Shown: positions 1 through 7,786, counted from the stretch's first letter. The stretch: 21,826 nucleotides of DNA from Nitrososphaerota archaeon (GCA_027314685.1 DAHVAI010000474.1:1-21826); one strand, 5' to 3'. The notes: generated by a model not told the origin, from the letters alone. Program-made: numbers and translations.

Positions 1-19
1 TATTAGTGTAACCAAGTAC

Positions 20-1249
20 TTAGGCGAGATCTCCGATCAAGAACGCATCAACGAGCTCGCATTGTTTCGCGCTTCCTAACTCACCTATGACTACAATGCC
101 ATTGGCCTGCTTCAACCAGTTGGAGTACTGCGCCTCTGTCGGTCTCACTACATTAGCTGTATACTCCTTCTTGTCGCGTTGTATCCTCACCCTGACAAAG
201 TGCGTGATCCCAGGTTTCCCGTGATAGTCTTCGCTCAGCTTAGCCTTGATCATAGGGAGTTCTGTTGTTGATCCTCCTGCCCGCAGAATAGCGGGAACGC
301 CGAAGACCAGAAAGCTCACGATTGTCGATGTAGGAAAGCCAGGGAGCAGTAGGAATGGTTTACCCTTGTATGTTGCGATGCCTGTTGGGCTTGACGGCCT
401 CATGGCCACACCATGGACTAGTACTTTCACTCCTTCTATCGATTCAACGGACCTTGCGACATAATCCCTCTCGCCAACTGAGGAGCCGGCTGATATGAAT
501 AGAGCGTCAAATTGGAGTCCCTTGACAATCTTCTTCTTTATCGTGTCATAGTCGTCTCTCGCGATTCCCAGATCAACAGGAACTCCGCCGAATCTTGAAA
601 CCATAGCAGCGATGAATGGCCGGTTTGCATCAAAAATCCCCTGTGTACTCTTTGCTGGATCAACGAGCTCATCGCCGGTGGAGAAAAACGCAATCCTTGG
701 TTTCTTGTAGACGGATACCCTACGTACACCTAGCATGGAGAGCAGCGCAATATGCTGTGGATGGATTCTTGTCCCTTTGCCAAGAAGCAGTTGTCCTCGA
801 GAGAAATCCTCGCCCTTTGCGATTATGTTTTCTCCGGCCTTGATCTCGCGATCTGGGACGAGCGTCTTTCCTTCGACTTTGGCGTACTCAACCATTAGTA
901 CTGCTGTCGCGCCGAACGGGAGGTAGGAGCCAGTAGCAACCCTAGCCGCCTCGTTTGGTTTAAGAGCTAGCTTTGGAACTACTCCAATCCTTATCTCTCC
1001 TATGATTCTGAAACTAGACTCCGATCCCATTGAAACAGCATATCCATCGCGAGTCGATCTGGCGCGAGACGGAAGATCCCTTGGCGAGACGATGTCATTT
1101 GAGAGAACGCGTCCGTCAGACTGGTTTGTTTTGATTATTTCTTGCTTCACCGGATGGATGCTTTCAAGCAATATTCTCCGAGCGTCTGCCACGCTCAGGT
1201 GCTGCTCGGCCTTGTCCACACCATGATAGTGGGTGTGCTCTTCGCTCAT
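20..1249 (-). CDS. moeA: Molybdopterin molybdenumtransferase MoeA
   Basis: A 409-residue cytoplasmic enzyme of the MoeA family, which inserts molybdate (or tungstate) into adenylylated molybdopterin in the last step of Mo-cofactor synthesis. Family landmarks appear in order: STRDGYAV (about residues 65-72, equivalent to the SAMDGYA loop), FSTGDELV (about 189-196), DANRP (about 208-212), SVGERDYV (about 260-267), GVAMRPSSPTG (about 280-290) and LLPGFPTS (about 298-305). Length is normal for the family. The N-terminus is His/Glu-rich (EEHTHYHG). The start is ATG, overlapping the stop of the upstream carotenoid gene in an ATGA arrangement, so translation is probably coupled. The lysines normally found in the KPGKP loop are Arg and Ser here, which suggests an archaeal subfamily and leaves Mo versus W open. 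Family assignment is firm; the metal is inference. Confidence 0.93.
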   Translation of the reverse strand: MSEEHTHYHGVDKAEQHLSVADARRILLESIHPVKQEIIKTNQSDGRVLSNDIVSPRDLPSRARSTRDGYAVSMGSESSFRIIGEIRIGVVPKLALKPNEAARVATGSYLPFGATAVLMVEYAKVEGKTLVPDREIKAGENIIAKGEDFSRGQLLLGKGTRIHPQHIALLSMLGVRRVSVYKKPRIAFFSTGDELVDPAKSTQGIFDANRPFIAAMVSRFGGVPVDLGIARDDYDTIKKKIVKGLQFDALFISAGSSVGERDYVARSVESIEGVKVLVHGVAMRPSSPTGIATYKGKPFLLLPGFPTSTIVSFLVFGVPAILRAGGSTTELPMIKAKLSEDYHGKPGITHFVRVRIQRDKKEYTANVVRPTEAQYSNWLKQANGIVVIGELGSAKQCELVDAFLIGDLA

Positions 1250-2067
1250 GCAACCACCTTACGCGCTCCTGAATAAATGGAAATTGCGAGGAATAAAAGC
1301 ATGGCAAATACGCCAAGAGTGATTATTGAATAATTGCCAAGCTCATAGTTTGCTATCGTCCCATCTACCACCAAGAACAGATAGGCGAGTTGAGAGTCTA
1401 GCGTATTCTTCCTCAGCGCCCGCCCGTTCTTACTGTTTGAGATCATCATGTATACGACAAGCATCAAGGTGACAAGCAAAAACCAGCCTACAAAGTTCGT
1501 GAGAGGTATCTTGTCGAGCTCTGGGAGTTGAAAGTACTGCCCGGTCCAGACCCAGTAGCCGTAGGAAGAGAACATCGGGTCAACCAGAAAGTCCCACGAG
1601 ACCGCACCGAAAGCAGAGAGGGCTGCAAGCTTTAGCATGTCATTGCGTGAGAGCGATCGTCCTTCGAACAAACTCCTAGCCATACTAAAAGTGAGGTAGG
1701 CGATCACAAACCAGACGAGAGGCACCACCTCTGGTACTCCAAGAACCTTTGGCCCCAAAAAGTCAGTGTAATAGTACTTCCCGAATGGAAAGCCGGTGCT
1801 GGTGCCGAGGACTTCGGCGAGAAATCCCGCGAGAGAGGTTACTAAAAGGAAGATTGCAGCCTTTTTCGGGCCAAGCTCGTAAAGGCACTGGCCGAGCGTA
1901 AAGAAGAGAAGCGCGAATGAGAGGTCGAAGAAGATGTTTGCCGAGATGGAGAACTTCAGCACGAGTCCAAGTAGAATGTATGCAAGGATAGCCGCGTATA
2001 TCAGTAATAGTGCATGGATCGCGAGCCGGCCGATATAGTATAGCTTCAACTCGTGGAATTTCCTCAA
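1246..2067 (-). CDS. CruF-type carotenoid 1,2-hydratase family membrane protein
   Basis: A 273-residue polytopic membrane protein of the DUF422/CruF family, which includes bisanhydrobacterioruberin hydratase; members add water to acyclic carotenoid ends in the membrane. About seven hydrophobic segments are visible. The diagnostic central stretch runs at about residues 83-125: TGFPFGKYYYTD, then LGPKVLGVPEVVPLVWF, followed by a conserved WDFLVDPMF segment (about 158-166). The start is TTG at 2067 with no in-frame ATG nearby. It is the first gene of a two-gene unit and its stop overlaps the moeA start. No phytoene synthase or lycopene elongase lies in the window, so the pathway must be completed elsewhere. 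Family membership is clear; the exact substrate is inferred. Confidence 0.85.
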   Translation of the reverse strand: MRKFHELKLYYIGRLAIHALLLIYAAILAYILLGLVLKFSISANIFFDLSFALLFFTLGQCLYELGPKKAAIFLLVTSLAGFLAEVLGTSTGFPFGKYYYTDFLGPKVLGVPEVVPLVWFVIAYLTFSMARSLFEGRSLSRNDMLKLAALSAFGAVSWDFLVDPMFSSYGYWVWTGQYFQLPELDKIPLTNFVGWFLLVTLMLVVYMMISNSKNGRALRKNTLDSQLAYLFLVVDGTIANYELGNYSIITLGVFAMLLFLAISIYSGARKVVA

Positions 2068-2120
2068 AATGTGATTATGAAAGTTGTTCGCTTTCGTTAT
2101 TGAGGTTTAGGCTCGCATAC

Positions 2121-2129
2121 AATTAAATC
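2121..2129 (+). promoter_or_regulatory. TATA-like box for the membrane protein gene at 2150
   Basis: The A/T stretch AATTAAATC is centred 25 bases ahead of an ATG at 2150, the spacing expected for an archaeal leaderless transcript. It supports 2150 as the true start of the downstream gene although that ATG is now out of frame. Confidence 0.45.
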
Positions 2130-2149
2130 CAGGCTCAGTATTCGGTACG

Positions 2150-2862
2150 ATGGTAACGGGCAGACGACAACTGAACCGACTCCAACTTGGTACGCGATAC
2201 GAGGAAGTGGACATGCTTCTGATTTCTTGAACCTGCTACATCCACCTTACACGCTCTGGCATTTGTCTTATGTTATACTAGGGATTTCGCTCGCACCGGT
2301 AATCTACCCTGCACGGTCAGTTGCCACGGTCGTTGCGTTCTTTCTTGGTTTGGGGGTTGGTGCGCATGCGCTGGATGAGACTATGGGAAACCCGCTCCAG
2401 ACGAGACTCTCGAAGAAGTGGTTGTATCTAATCGGATTTGTCTTCATCGGGGCCGCAATTAGCATAGGGCTGTACTACACGATTACTCTATCATACCTCT
2501 TGCTCCCAATTATTTTTGCGGAAACGTTCTTTGCAATTTCGTACAACCTTGAGACGTTTGGGAAGAAGTTCCACACGGCCTGGGTCTTCTCGCTGTCATG
2601 GGGTATGCTGCCACTATTGACTGGCTTTTTCGTGAATGCCTTGACTATCACTCCAGCCGCAATCCTCTTCTCCGTTGGGGCTGGACTACTAACCTACGTG
2701 CAGAGAATTCTTAGTACTCCCGCTAGAAATGTACGGAGGAGGCAGCAGAAGAATTCGAGTGAGTCAATCGATATTCTCGAAATGTCTGAGAAATCATTGA
2801 AGATCTTGACCATAGTGGTGTTCCTATTTGCAGTGTCTCTTCTACTGGAGCGAATGCCCTAA
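2150..2862 (+). CDS. Conserved-looking polytopic membrane protein, apparent frameshift near the N-terminus
   Basis: I do not recognise a named function. The open frame from a TTG at 2227 gives 211 residues with about six or seven membrane segments and a charged cytoplasmic loop (RNVRRRQQKNSSES). Polar motifs within or beside membrane segments, HPPYTLWHLSYV, GVGAHALDETMGNP, FAETFFAISYNLETFG and KFHTAWVFSLSWG, suggest a metal- or substrate-binding membrane enzyme rather than a transporter. Protein-like sequence continues in frame upstream of 2227 (WYAIRGSGHASDF) without a standard start. The only well-placed ATG, at 2150 with a TATA-like box 25 bases ahead, lies in another frame and would join if one base were restored near 2186-2190 (CTT TGG), giving about 237 residues. 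It is divergent from the carotenoid gene. The alternative is a non-standard start. Confidence 0.65.
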
Positions 2863-3081
2863 TATCCACATGTGGAGACTCGTGTACCCAGCCTATGGCT
2901 CCTTTGTGATAGCAATGGACGATTCAAATATCGCAATCTTTTAATTGAATAGTTTGCAATTATCCATTGAAAATGTACTGAGGCATACTAATAGATGTCA
3001 AAGTAGGTCCAGGTACGGAAAGACATAGTGCAAGATACAAATACATGGACCTGAGCTATCTTTCATGATTTTACTCTGAAA
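2863..3081. other. Convergent intergenic region with short inverted repeats
   Basis: The 219 bases between two convergent genes hold no convincing ORF. A perfect palindrome, CCACATGTGG, lies a few bases after the upstream stop (about 2866-2875). A 7-base inverted repeat, AGGTCCA at 3005-3011 and TGGACCT at 3046-3052, could form a long-loop hairpin. T-rich runs (about 2938-2945) may terminate the plus-strand transcript. Confidence 0.35.
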
Positions 3082-4260
3082 CTAAAGAGAAATCTTGGTT
3101 CGCCGTTTCAATCTAGGGATCACTATCGAGAGAAACAGTCCTATGACCGCAATTGGGGTAAGTGCAAAAAAGAGCGCGGAAAAACCATAGACTGCGATTA
3201 TGGGGACGGCGGCAAGAGGCGATAGAAACTCCGCGATTCCCGAAGACGTTGAGAAGATGTACGTAGAGCTGATCAGAGCGTCTGGTCCGGCGGAGTCGAG
3301 CGCAAGGTAGGTGGTGATTGGGTATATCAGGGCATGCGGGACGCTGAACAGCAGAAAGCCTGCAAGTAATAGGTACTGGTTGTTTGCAAGCCCTATGAGA
3401 GCAAATGAAAGTCCAAGCACAATAAACCCAATCATCAGATAGGTACGAAAGTGCTTTGTCTCTGAGCGGGAGAATAGCACTCGAAGTATAGAGGATACTA
3501 GGAAAACTGCTGCAAACAGTACAAGCACTTGTGTCGTAGTAACGTGAAATTCATTCTCGGCAAAGACTCCTCCGTAAGAAATCAAAATGGGCAGCAAAAG
3601 AGAGTAGAGAAAATTCATCATGTAGAAATTAGCGAAGCCTCTTTGTTTCATAGTCTTGATGATGTTTGAGGGAAGGATGCCTTTTCTCGTGTCCTCACCC
3701 ACGAACGATTTTTGGATACCAATCCTGAAAGATATGATGAACACGACTATAGAGATTGCAACTAGAAGAAAGAAGAGGTCGTAGTATCCCGACAGGTAGA
3801 TTGAAGCACCAGCTATCAGCGGTCCAGCTATCATTCCGAACGAAAGAGCTGTTGAATAGTCTGCGATTCCCTTGTGCGGCCTTTCATCTGTTCCACTTAG
3901 GTGCATAGTTGGAATAAGAAACGCCTGAATAAGCGAGAGACCGAAGCCACTCAAAACTATGCTTAGCGAGTAGCCTAGTGGGTCTTGAATTAGGGCGGCG
4001 CCGAAGAACGCAAGCGCCAACACAGCAAATCCGGAAAGTGTCGACCTGTTCCTGCTCCTGATGATGCCCGCTGCAATTATTGTGCCGAGCGCATTTGCAA
4101 TCCAGAATCCCGCGATCATCCATCCTATCTCTGAAGCAGGGGTCTCGAGTATCTTCACCAAGACTATGGGAGAAACGGTCTGGACGATGATGCTTATGGT
4201 GCGGGTAAGAAACGTAATGCCAAACAGAGCCCGCACATCGCGGGTTGTGGGAATAGTCAA
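3082..4260 (-). CDS. Major facilitator superfamily transporter (sugar operon)
   Basis: A 392-residue integral membrane protein with the length and roughly twelve hydrophobic segments of MFS carriers, split by a charged central loop (about residues 180-210, RIGIQKSFVGEDTRKG). The N-terminal half has a long-chain MFS look (IGWMIAGFWIANALGT, then a basic loop RSRNRST matching motif A weakly). The C-terminus is strongly basic (RLKRRTKISL). The start is TTG at 4260, five bases after the stop of the glycosyltransferase gene, so the two are co-transcribed. No ATG is available upstream in frame. Substrate cannot be read from sequence; the operon context (nucleotide-sugar enzyme, glycosyltransferase) suggests export or uptake of a sugar-linked compound, but this is inference. 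Confidence 0.88.
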   Translation of the reverse strand: MTIPTTRDVRALFGITFLTRTISIIVQTVSPIVLVKILETPASEIGWMIAGFWIANALGTIIAAGIIRSRNRSTLSGFAVLALAFFGAALIQDPLGYSLSIVLSGFGLSLIQAFLIPTMHLSGTDERPHKGIADYSTALSFGMIAGPLIAGASIYLSGYYDLFFLLVAISIVVFIISFRIGIQKSFVGEDTRKGILPSNIIKTMKQRGFANFYMMNFLYSLLLPILISYGGVFAENEFHVTTTQVLVLFAAVFLVSSILRVLFSRSETKHFRTYLMIGFIVLGLSFALIGLANNQYLLLAGFLLFSVPHALIYPITTYLALDSAGPDALISSTYIFSTSSGIAEFLSPLAAVPIIAVYGFSALFFALTPIAVIGLFLSIVIPRLKRRTKISL

Positions 4261-4265
4261 GCGAT

Positions 4266-5390
4266 TCAGCCTACGCAGTCCAGATACAGGTTGTACAGCT
4301 CGTGACCGATTTTCTCAGGAGAGAATGCCTTTTCGATTTTTGTCCGGGCATTGTTTCCCATCTTTTTTCTCAACACTTCATCTCCAAGTAGCCTTTCGCA
4401 TTTTTCAGCAAACTCGTCTGTCGAGCCAGGAGTTACCAGAAATCCAGAGACGCCATCTTCCACCACCTCAGGTATCGCTGAAACTCTGCTTGCGACGACC
4501 GGCACTCCCTTGCACATTGACTCGATGATGCTCATTCCATACGCCTCTGCGGCCGTTGGAAGTAGAAAAATGTCCGAGGATGGAAGGATCTTTTCGTGTA
4601 GATCTTGCTTTGAAACATGGTTATAGTATGATATCGAGCTGTCCCGCCGAACTTTTTCAAGAGTGTTCCTGTCTTGGATCTTACCGATGAAGGTAAGTCG
4701 TAGGTCGTCAAAGGACTTTCTCAGTCTCTCAAAGACCTTTAAAGCGACATCGCCTCCCTTCCTGTAGTAATCGCGGCCTATGAAGAGAATGTTCTTGGAT
4801 TTGTGCTGTATCTCGTAGCGTGATGTTTCGAAGGCTGGTGGTATTATCCTGATCTTCGAGGGGTCGACGCCATCTCGAATGTATCCCTTCTTCGCCCAAT
4901 CAGACCAGAGGATTATTGCCTTGCATCTCTCAGAGTTGAGCATGTTGGTCGCAATCCTGACGATCTTCTTGCTCCAAAAACCTTCAAAGCTGATGTAATC
5001 AGAAAAGTACTGCCCTAACGACTGGTCGTTTTCGTGTATCCACGGTATCGGGTATCTATGAATGCTCCAGAACATGGAGTGTATCAGTGAATAGTTTTCC
5101 CTCTTTATTGGAAAAAGAGCCTCGCTGAACAAGCGCGCGCTGCTAAGGGGGACTGAGACCCATCCGAGGCCGTAATGACCGATATACTTTGGATATTCCA
5201 ATTTTTGTTTATAGAGGGTGTAGCTGACGTTACTCGGCGGGTTGTTGTATCTTAGCGCGGCCCCAGTTCTCATCTGACCTGTGAGAGGGTCAAGCTCGGA
5301 GACTAGCAAACAGTTTAGCTGTCTACTGATCTCGCTTCGTGGGGCGAGCTGCACCTTATCTATATTCACGCGCCGAGGCGGAGACCACAT
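4266..5390 (-). CDS. GT-B glycosyltransferase (GT4 type)
   Basis: A glycosyltransferase of the Glycos_transf_1 superfamily (GT4-like) that would transfer a sugar from a nucleotide donor to a lipid, protein or glycan acceptor at the cytoplasmic face. The C-terminal Rossmann half is well conserved: NILFIGRDYYRKGGD (start of the donor domain), SDIFLLPTAAEAYGMSIIES with the E-x7-E retaining-enzyme motif, GVPVVASRVSAIPEVVEDG and GFLVTPGS. The N-terminal acceptor half is divergent, with IHSMFWSIHRYPIPW. ATG at 5390 is chosen as start (374 residues); a TTG two codons upstream is possible. It lies 16 bases downstream of the UDP-sugar enzyme gene and 5 bases upstream of the MFS gene, forming one operon. 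No membrane segment is obvious. Donor and acceptor are unknown. Confidence 0.9.
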   Translation of the reverse strand: MWSPPRRVNIDKVQLAPRSEISRQLNCLLVSELDPLTGQMRTGAALRYNNPPSNVSYTLYKQKLEYPKYIGHYGLGWVSVPLSSARLFSEALFPIKRENYSLIHSMFWSIHRYPIPWIHENDQSLGQYFSDYISFEGFWSKKIVRIATNMLNSERCKAIILWSDWAKKGYIRDGVDPSKIRIIPPAFETSRYEIQHKSKNILFIGRDYYRKGGDVALKVFERLRKSFDDLRLTFIGKIQDRNTLEKVRRDSSISYYNHVSKQDLHEKILPSSDIFLLPTAAEAYGMSIIESMCKGVPVVASRVSAIPEVVEDGVSGFLVTPGSTDEFAEKCERLLGDEVLRKKMGNNARTKIEKAFSPEKIGHELYNLYLDCVG

Positions 5391-5406
5391 TCCCAATAAA
5401 TCTTAG

Positions 5407-6717
5407 CTATGGCTCTCTAACTACTTCGAGCGGTTCTGGTCGTTCTTCTGACACGAATTCCATATCTTCGGGTTCGACGATCGACATCATTTCCTTCGGC
5501 AGTTTGAATAGAGGCGAGCGGGCCACCTTTCCGGTTCTCCAGTTGACTGTTGGGTATATCATTTCCTTTGCGTCGCCTATCCTGCTCTTGTTTTCAAGTA
5601 CGGCCTCGAAAATTTCGTGCAGTACCATATCCATCGTCTTCTTTCTCCTGAAACCTAGCGATGGGAGGATCTTGCTCTCGACCTCGTAAAAGTGCTCATC
5701 TTTCTCAACCCTTGGATTCGCGACGTACTCCATCGAGGGTTCTACACCGTACTCTTTTCCAATGGCCCTCACTTTCTCAGCAAGTTCGAATGTGTCGTAT
5801 ACCTCGTCGAGCTGATTAATTATCCTATACTCTCCATTTTTTGGCGGGTTCTCAAGTAGTAGCGTAAGGCAGTTAATGCTGTCATACAGTGAAAGAAAGC
5901 CGCGCTTTTGCCTGCCCTTGCCGTAGATGAGAAGCTTGTTTAGAGCGACTGCCTGGATGACGTATTTGTTGATTAGAGTGCCCCAAATTGAGTCAAAGTC
6001 AAATCTTGTGGCAAGCTCTGGATCGGTGATATCGTCTGTCTTCACTCCATAGACAACTCCCTGCATGATGTCCGTCGCAGTAAGGTCAAAAAGCTTGTTT
6101 GCAAGCTTTACGTTGAACGTATCAAATATCTTGCTCAAGTGGTAATAGCTTCCTGCCACGAGCGGAAACATCACTTTCGCCTTTCTATCCTTGCGCTCGA
6201 TTTCAATTTCTCCCTCCGCAATCTCTATCCCTGGCTGACCATACTCACCCATGATTCCCATTTTGAGAAGATGAGCGTCTGGAGAGTTTCTTGCAATGGC
6301 ATAGACGATATTCATGTTCGTAGCAATGTTATTCAACTCTGAATACATCGCGTGCTCTTGGTCGATCATGCTAAAGGGAGCAGACCTTTGCTGGGCCAGG
6401 TGAACGACACTCTTTGGGCGGTACTTGCTGAATATCTCATCTACAAGCTCAGAATCTCTAGCATCTGCAAAGATGAACTCCAAGTTACTGTTCCCGGTTG
6501 CCCGCTCATAAGCTGCGATCCTGTGCGGCATCGTCTTGATCGGAACCAGAGATCTAGTATGGACAGATTTTACCAATTTTCTAGTTGCCAGATTGTCTAC
6601 GAGTACGATTTTCTTTTCTGGATATCTTGATCCGAGATGAACTGCAAGCGGCCAGCCAATGTAACCATCCGCGCCGAAAATGATTATGTTATCAGACAAA
6701 GTCTTTCTGATCAGCAT
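5407..6717 (-). CDS. UDP-sulfoquinovose synthase-like NAD-dependent epimerase/dehydratase (Agl3/SQD1 family)
   Basis: A 436-residue extended short-chain dehydrogenase closely resembling plant SQD1 and archaeal Agl3, which use NAD to convert UDP-glucose and sulfite to UDP-sulfoquinovose. Visible landmarks are the NAD loop GADGYIG (15-21), VDNLATR (40-46), HLAQQRSAPFSMID (106-119), MGEYG (156-160), the catalytic-type Y192-x3-K196 in YYHLSK, QGVVYGVKTDD (about 217-227), YGKGRQKRGF and NPRVEKDEHFYE. Length fits the family with a short acidic C-terminal tail. The Thr before MGEYG in SQD1, a catalytic-triad residue, is Ile155 here, so the exact reaction is uncertain. ATG at 6717 has a TATA box 25 bases ahead, which indicates a leaderless mRNA. 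It is the first gene of a three-gene operon with a glycosyltransferase and an MFS carrier. Confidence 0.9.
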   Translation of the reverse strand: MLIRKTLSDNIIIFGADGYIGWPLAVHLGSRYPEKKIVLVDNLATRKLVKSVHTRSLVPIKTMPHRIAAYERATGNSNLEFIFADARDSELVDEIFSKYRPKSVVHLAQQRSAPFSMIDQEHAMYSELNNIATNMNIVYAIARNSPDAHLLKMGIMGEYGQPGIEIAEGEIEIERKDRKAKVMFPLVAGSYYHLSKIFDTFNVKLANKLFDLTATDIMQGVVYGVKTDDITDPELATRFDFDSIWGTLINKYVIQAVALNKLLIYGKGRQKRGFLSLYDSINCLTLLLENPPKNGEYRIINQLDEVYDTFELAEKVRAIGKEYGVEPSMEYVANPRVEKDEHFYEVESKILPSLGFRRKKTMDMVLHEIFEAVLENKSRIGDAKEMIYPTVNWRTGKVARSPLFKLPKEMMSIVEPEDMEFVSEERPEPLEVVREP

Positions 6718-6733
6718 AAGGTGGTCTCTAAAC

Positions 6734-6742
6734 TTATTTATA
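6734..6742 (-). promoter_or_regulatory. TATA box of the Agl3/SQD1-like operon
   Basis: On the minus strand TATAAATAA begins 25 bases before the ATG at 6717, the standard archaeal distance to a transcription start that coincides with the start codon. Clear match to an archaeal TATA element, implying a leaderless transcript. It lies within the 105-base region divergent from the seven-helix protein gene. Confidence 0.7.
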
Positions 6743-6822
6743 GAAAGGGGACAGCGCGTATGAACCGAGCGTCCACTAGATTGAAGCTTGTCCTATGATA
6801 ACCGTGAAGAGGTTAGGTTCAA

Positions 6823-7530
6823 TTGCCATTTCCATCTCTTGACCTAGACATTGCTCTCGACGTGATGAGCGGCATCGTAGCTCTTCTCGTTAGCTCGTAC
6901 GCGTATAGATACAACAAGTTGCTAGCGAACTCTACTCTGAAATTCATCGGGGTGGGCTTTATCATGTTAGGCGTTGGACTTCTGATCGAGGCCTGGGCGT
7001 ATTCGTTCGTGGTGTTCGGAGTCGGAGATTTGTCTACAGACAGAGCTTTTGCCATCATTACCTCTGCAATGTATGAACTCCTGCAGATGGGTGCTTTTTT
7101 TGTTTTGGCACTAGGATACATCAGGAGCGCATTTCCCTCTCAAAAGTTCAGCTCATTGGATGCCTCTGCCCTAAGCGCTCTCGTGATCCCAATAGTGACA
7201 ACCACAGGCCCTGGTAGATTAAGGGACATGTTACACTTTGCAAGGCTAATCTGGGAAGTTGCAGAAATTCTGTCCATAGTGTTTCTGGCGATAGTGATAG
7301 TCGTTGGATTCTTGGGCTACTCTGAGACACGCCACAGGTTTTCACTGCTTGTAATTCTGAGCTTCATTCTGATACTTGCGGCGCAGGCTTTTGATCTCTG
7401 GACCGTGATTTCGATATCTGTGCGGCTGGACGTCGTAAGCTCTGTCGTGCAGTTTGCTGGATTTCTGATGTTACTCGTCTTCATAATTTGGAGAGGCCGA
7501 ATTGGTTCAGCCAGAGAAGCCCCGCAGTAA
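6823..7530 (+). CDS. Seven-helix membrane protein, unknown function
   Basis: A 235-residue protein with about seven hydrophobic helices (approx. residues 9-28, 38-64, 76-98, 110-126, 138-165, 172-195 and 202-226), short loops and a basic C-terminus, the layout of small archaeal 7TM sensor-like proteins. No catalytic motif is visible; conserved-looking polar residues in membrane segments include Glu (GVGLLIEAWAY, SAMYELLQMG, WEVAEILS). The start is TTG at 6823, preceded by a GAGGT ribosome-binding-like element; the next in-frame ATG is 14 codons in (6865). The last codons overlap the next gene, a winged-helix regulator, by 29 bases, so the pair is translated together. A membrane sensor controlling its partner regulator is a reasonable inference but unproved. 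Confidence 0.75.
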   Translation: MPFPSLDLDIALDVMSGIVALLVSSYAYRYNKLLANSTLKFIGVGFIMLGVGLLIEAWAYSFVVFGVGDLSTDRAFAIITSAMYELLQMGAFFVLALGYIRSAFPSQKFSSLDASALSALVIPIVTTTGPGRLRDMLHFARLIWEVAEILSIVFLAIVIVVGFLGYSETRHRFSLLVILSFILILAAQAFDLWTVISISVRLDVVSSVVQFAGFLMLLVFIIWRGRIGSAREAPQ

Positions 7531-7786
7531 GATCAGGATTTATCTGGACATACTGCGCGCAGTCGAAAACGGTGGCAAGGCGAAGCCAACGCACGTTCTG
7601 CAGCGGGCAAATTTATCACATGTCAGGCTAATGAAGTACGTGGGAGAGCTCCTGAACAAGAAACTCATCTCAGAAAATGAGGATGATGGGAACAGGTACT
7701 ATACGCTAACACCCGAGGGGATAAAATTCCTTGAGGAGCTCAAGCGTGCTGAGACGTTCGTTTCTGGATTCGGGCTGTCCTTCTGA
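7502..7786 (+). CDS. Winged helix-turn-helix transcriptional regulator (HTH_45-like)
   Basis: A 94-residue DNA-binding protein of the small archaeal winged-helix type abundant in Nitrososphaerota. The pattern SKIRIYLDILRAVENGG (helix 1), AKPTHVLQRANLSHVRLMKY (helix-turn-helix, about residues 27-46), LLNKKLISENEDDGNRYYTL (wing) and TPEGIKFLEELKRAE (C-terminal helix) is typical. The start is TTG at 7502 inside the end of the seven-helix protein gene; the core fold begins at about residue 9, so a slightly later start is possible. Its 3' end overlaps the convergent acetyltransferase gene by 47 bases. Function is local transcription control, perhaps responding to the membrane partner; the targets are unknown. 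Confidence 0.85.
   Translation: MVQPEKPRSKIRIYLDILRAVENGGKAKPTHVLQRANLSHVRLMKYVGELLNKKLISENEDDGNRYYTLTPEGIKFLEELKRAETFVSGFGLSF

Noticed and set aside
2915..2945. GATTCAAATATC as a tRNA T-arm
   Set aside because: No acceptor stem, anticodon arm or D-arm could be fitted around it.
3005..3052. Inverted repeat AGGTCCA/TGGACCT as a possible structured RNA
   Set aside because: Only seven base pairs with a 34-base loop; expected by chance without further support.
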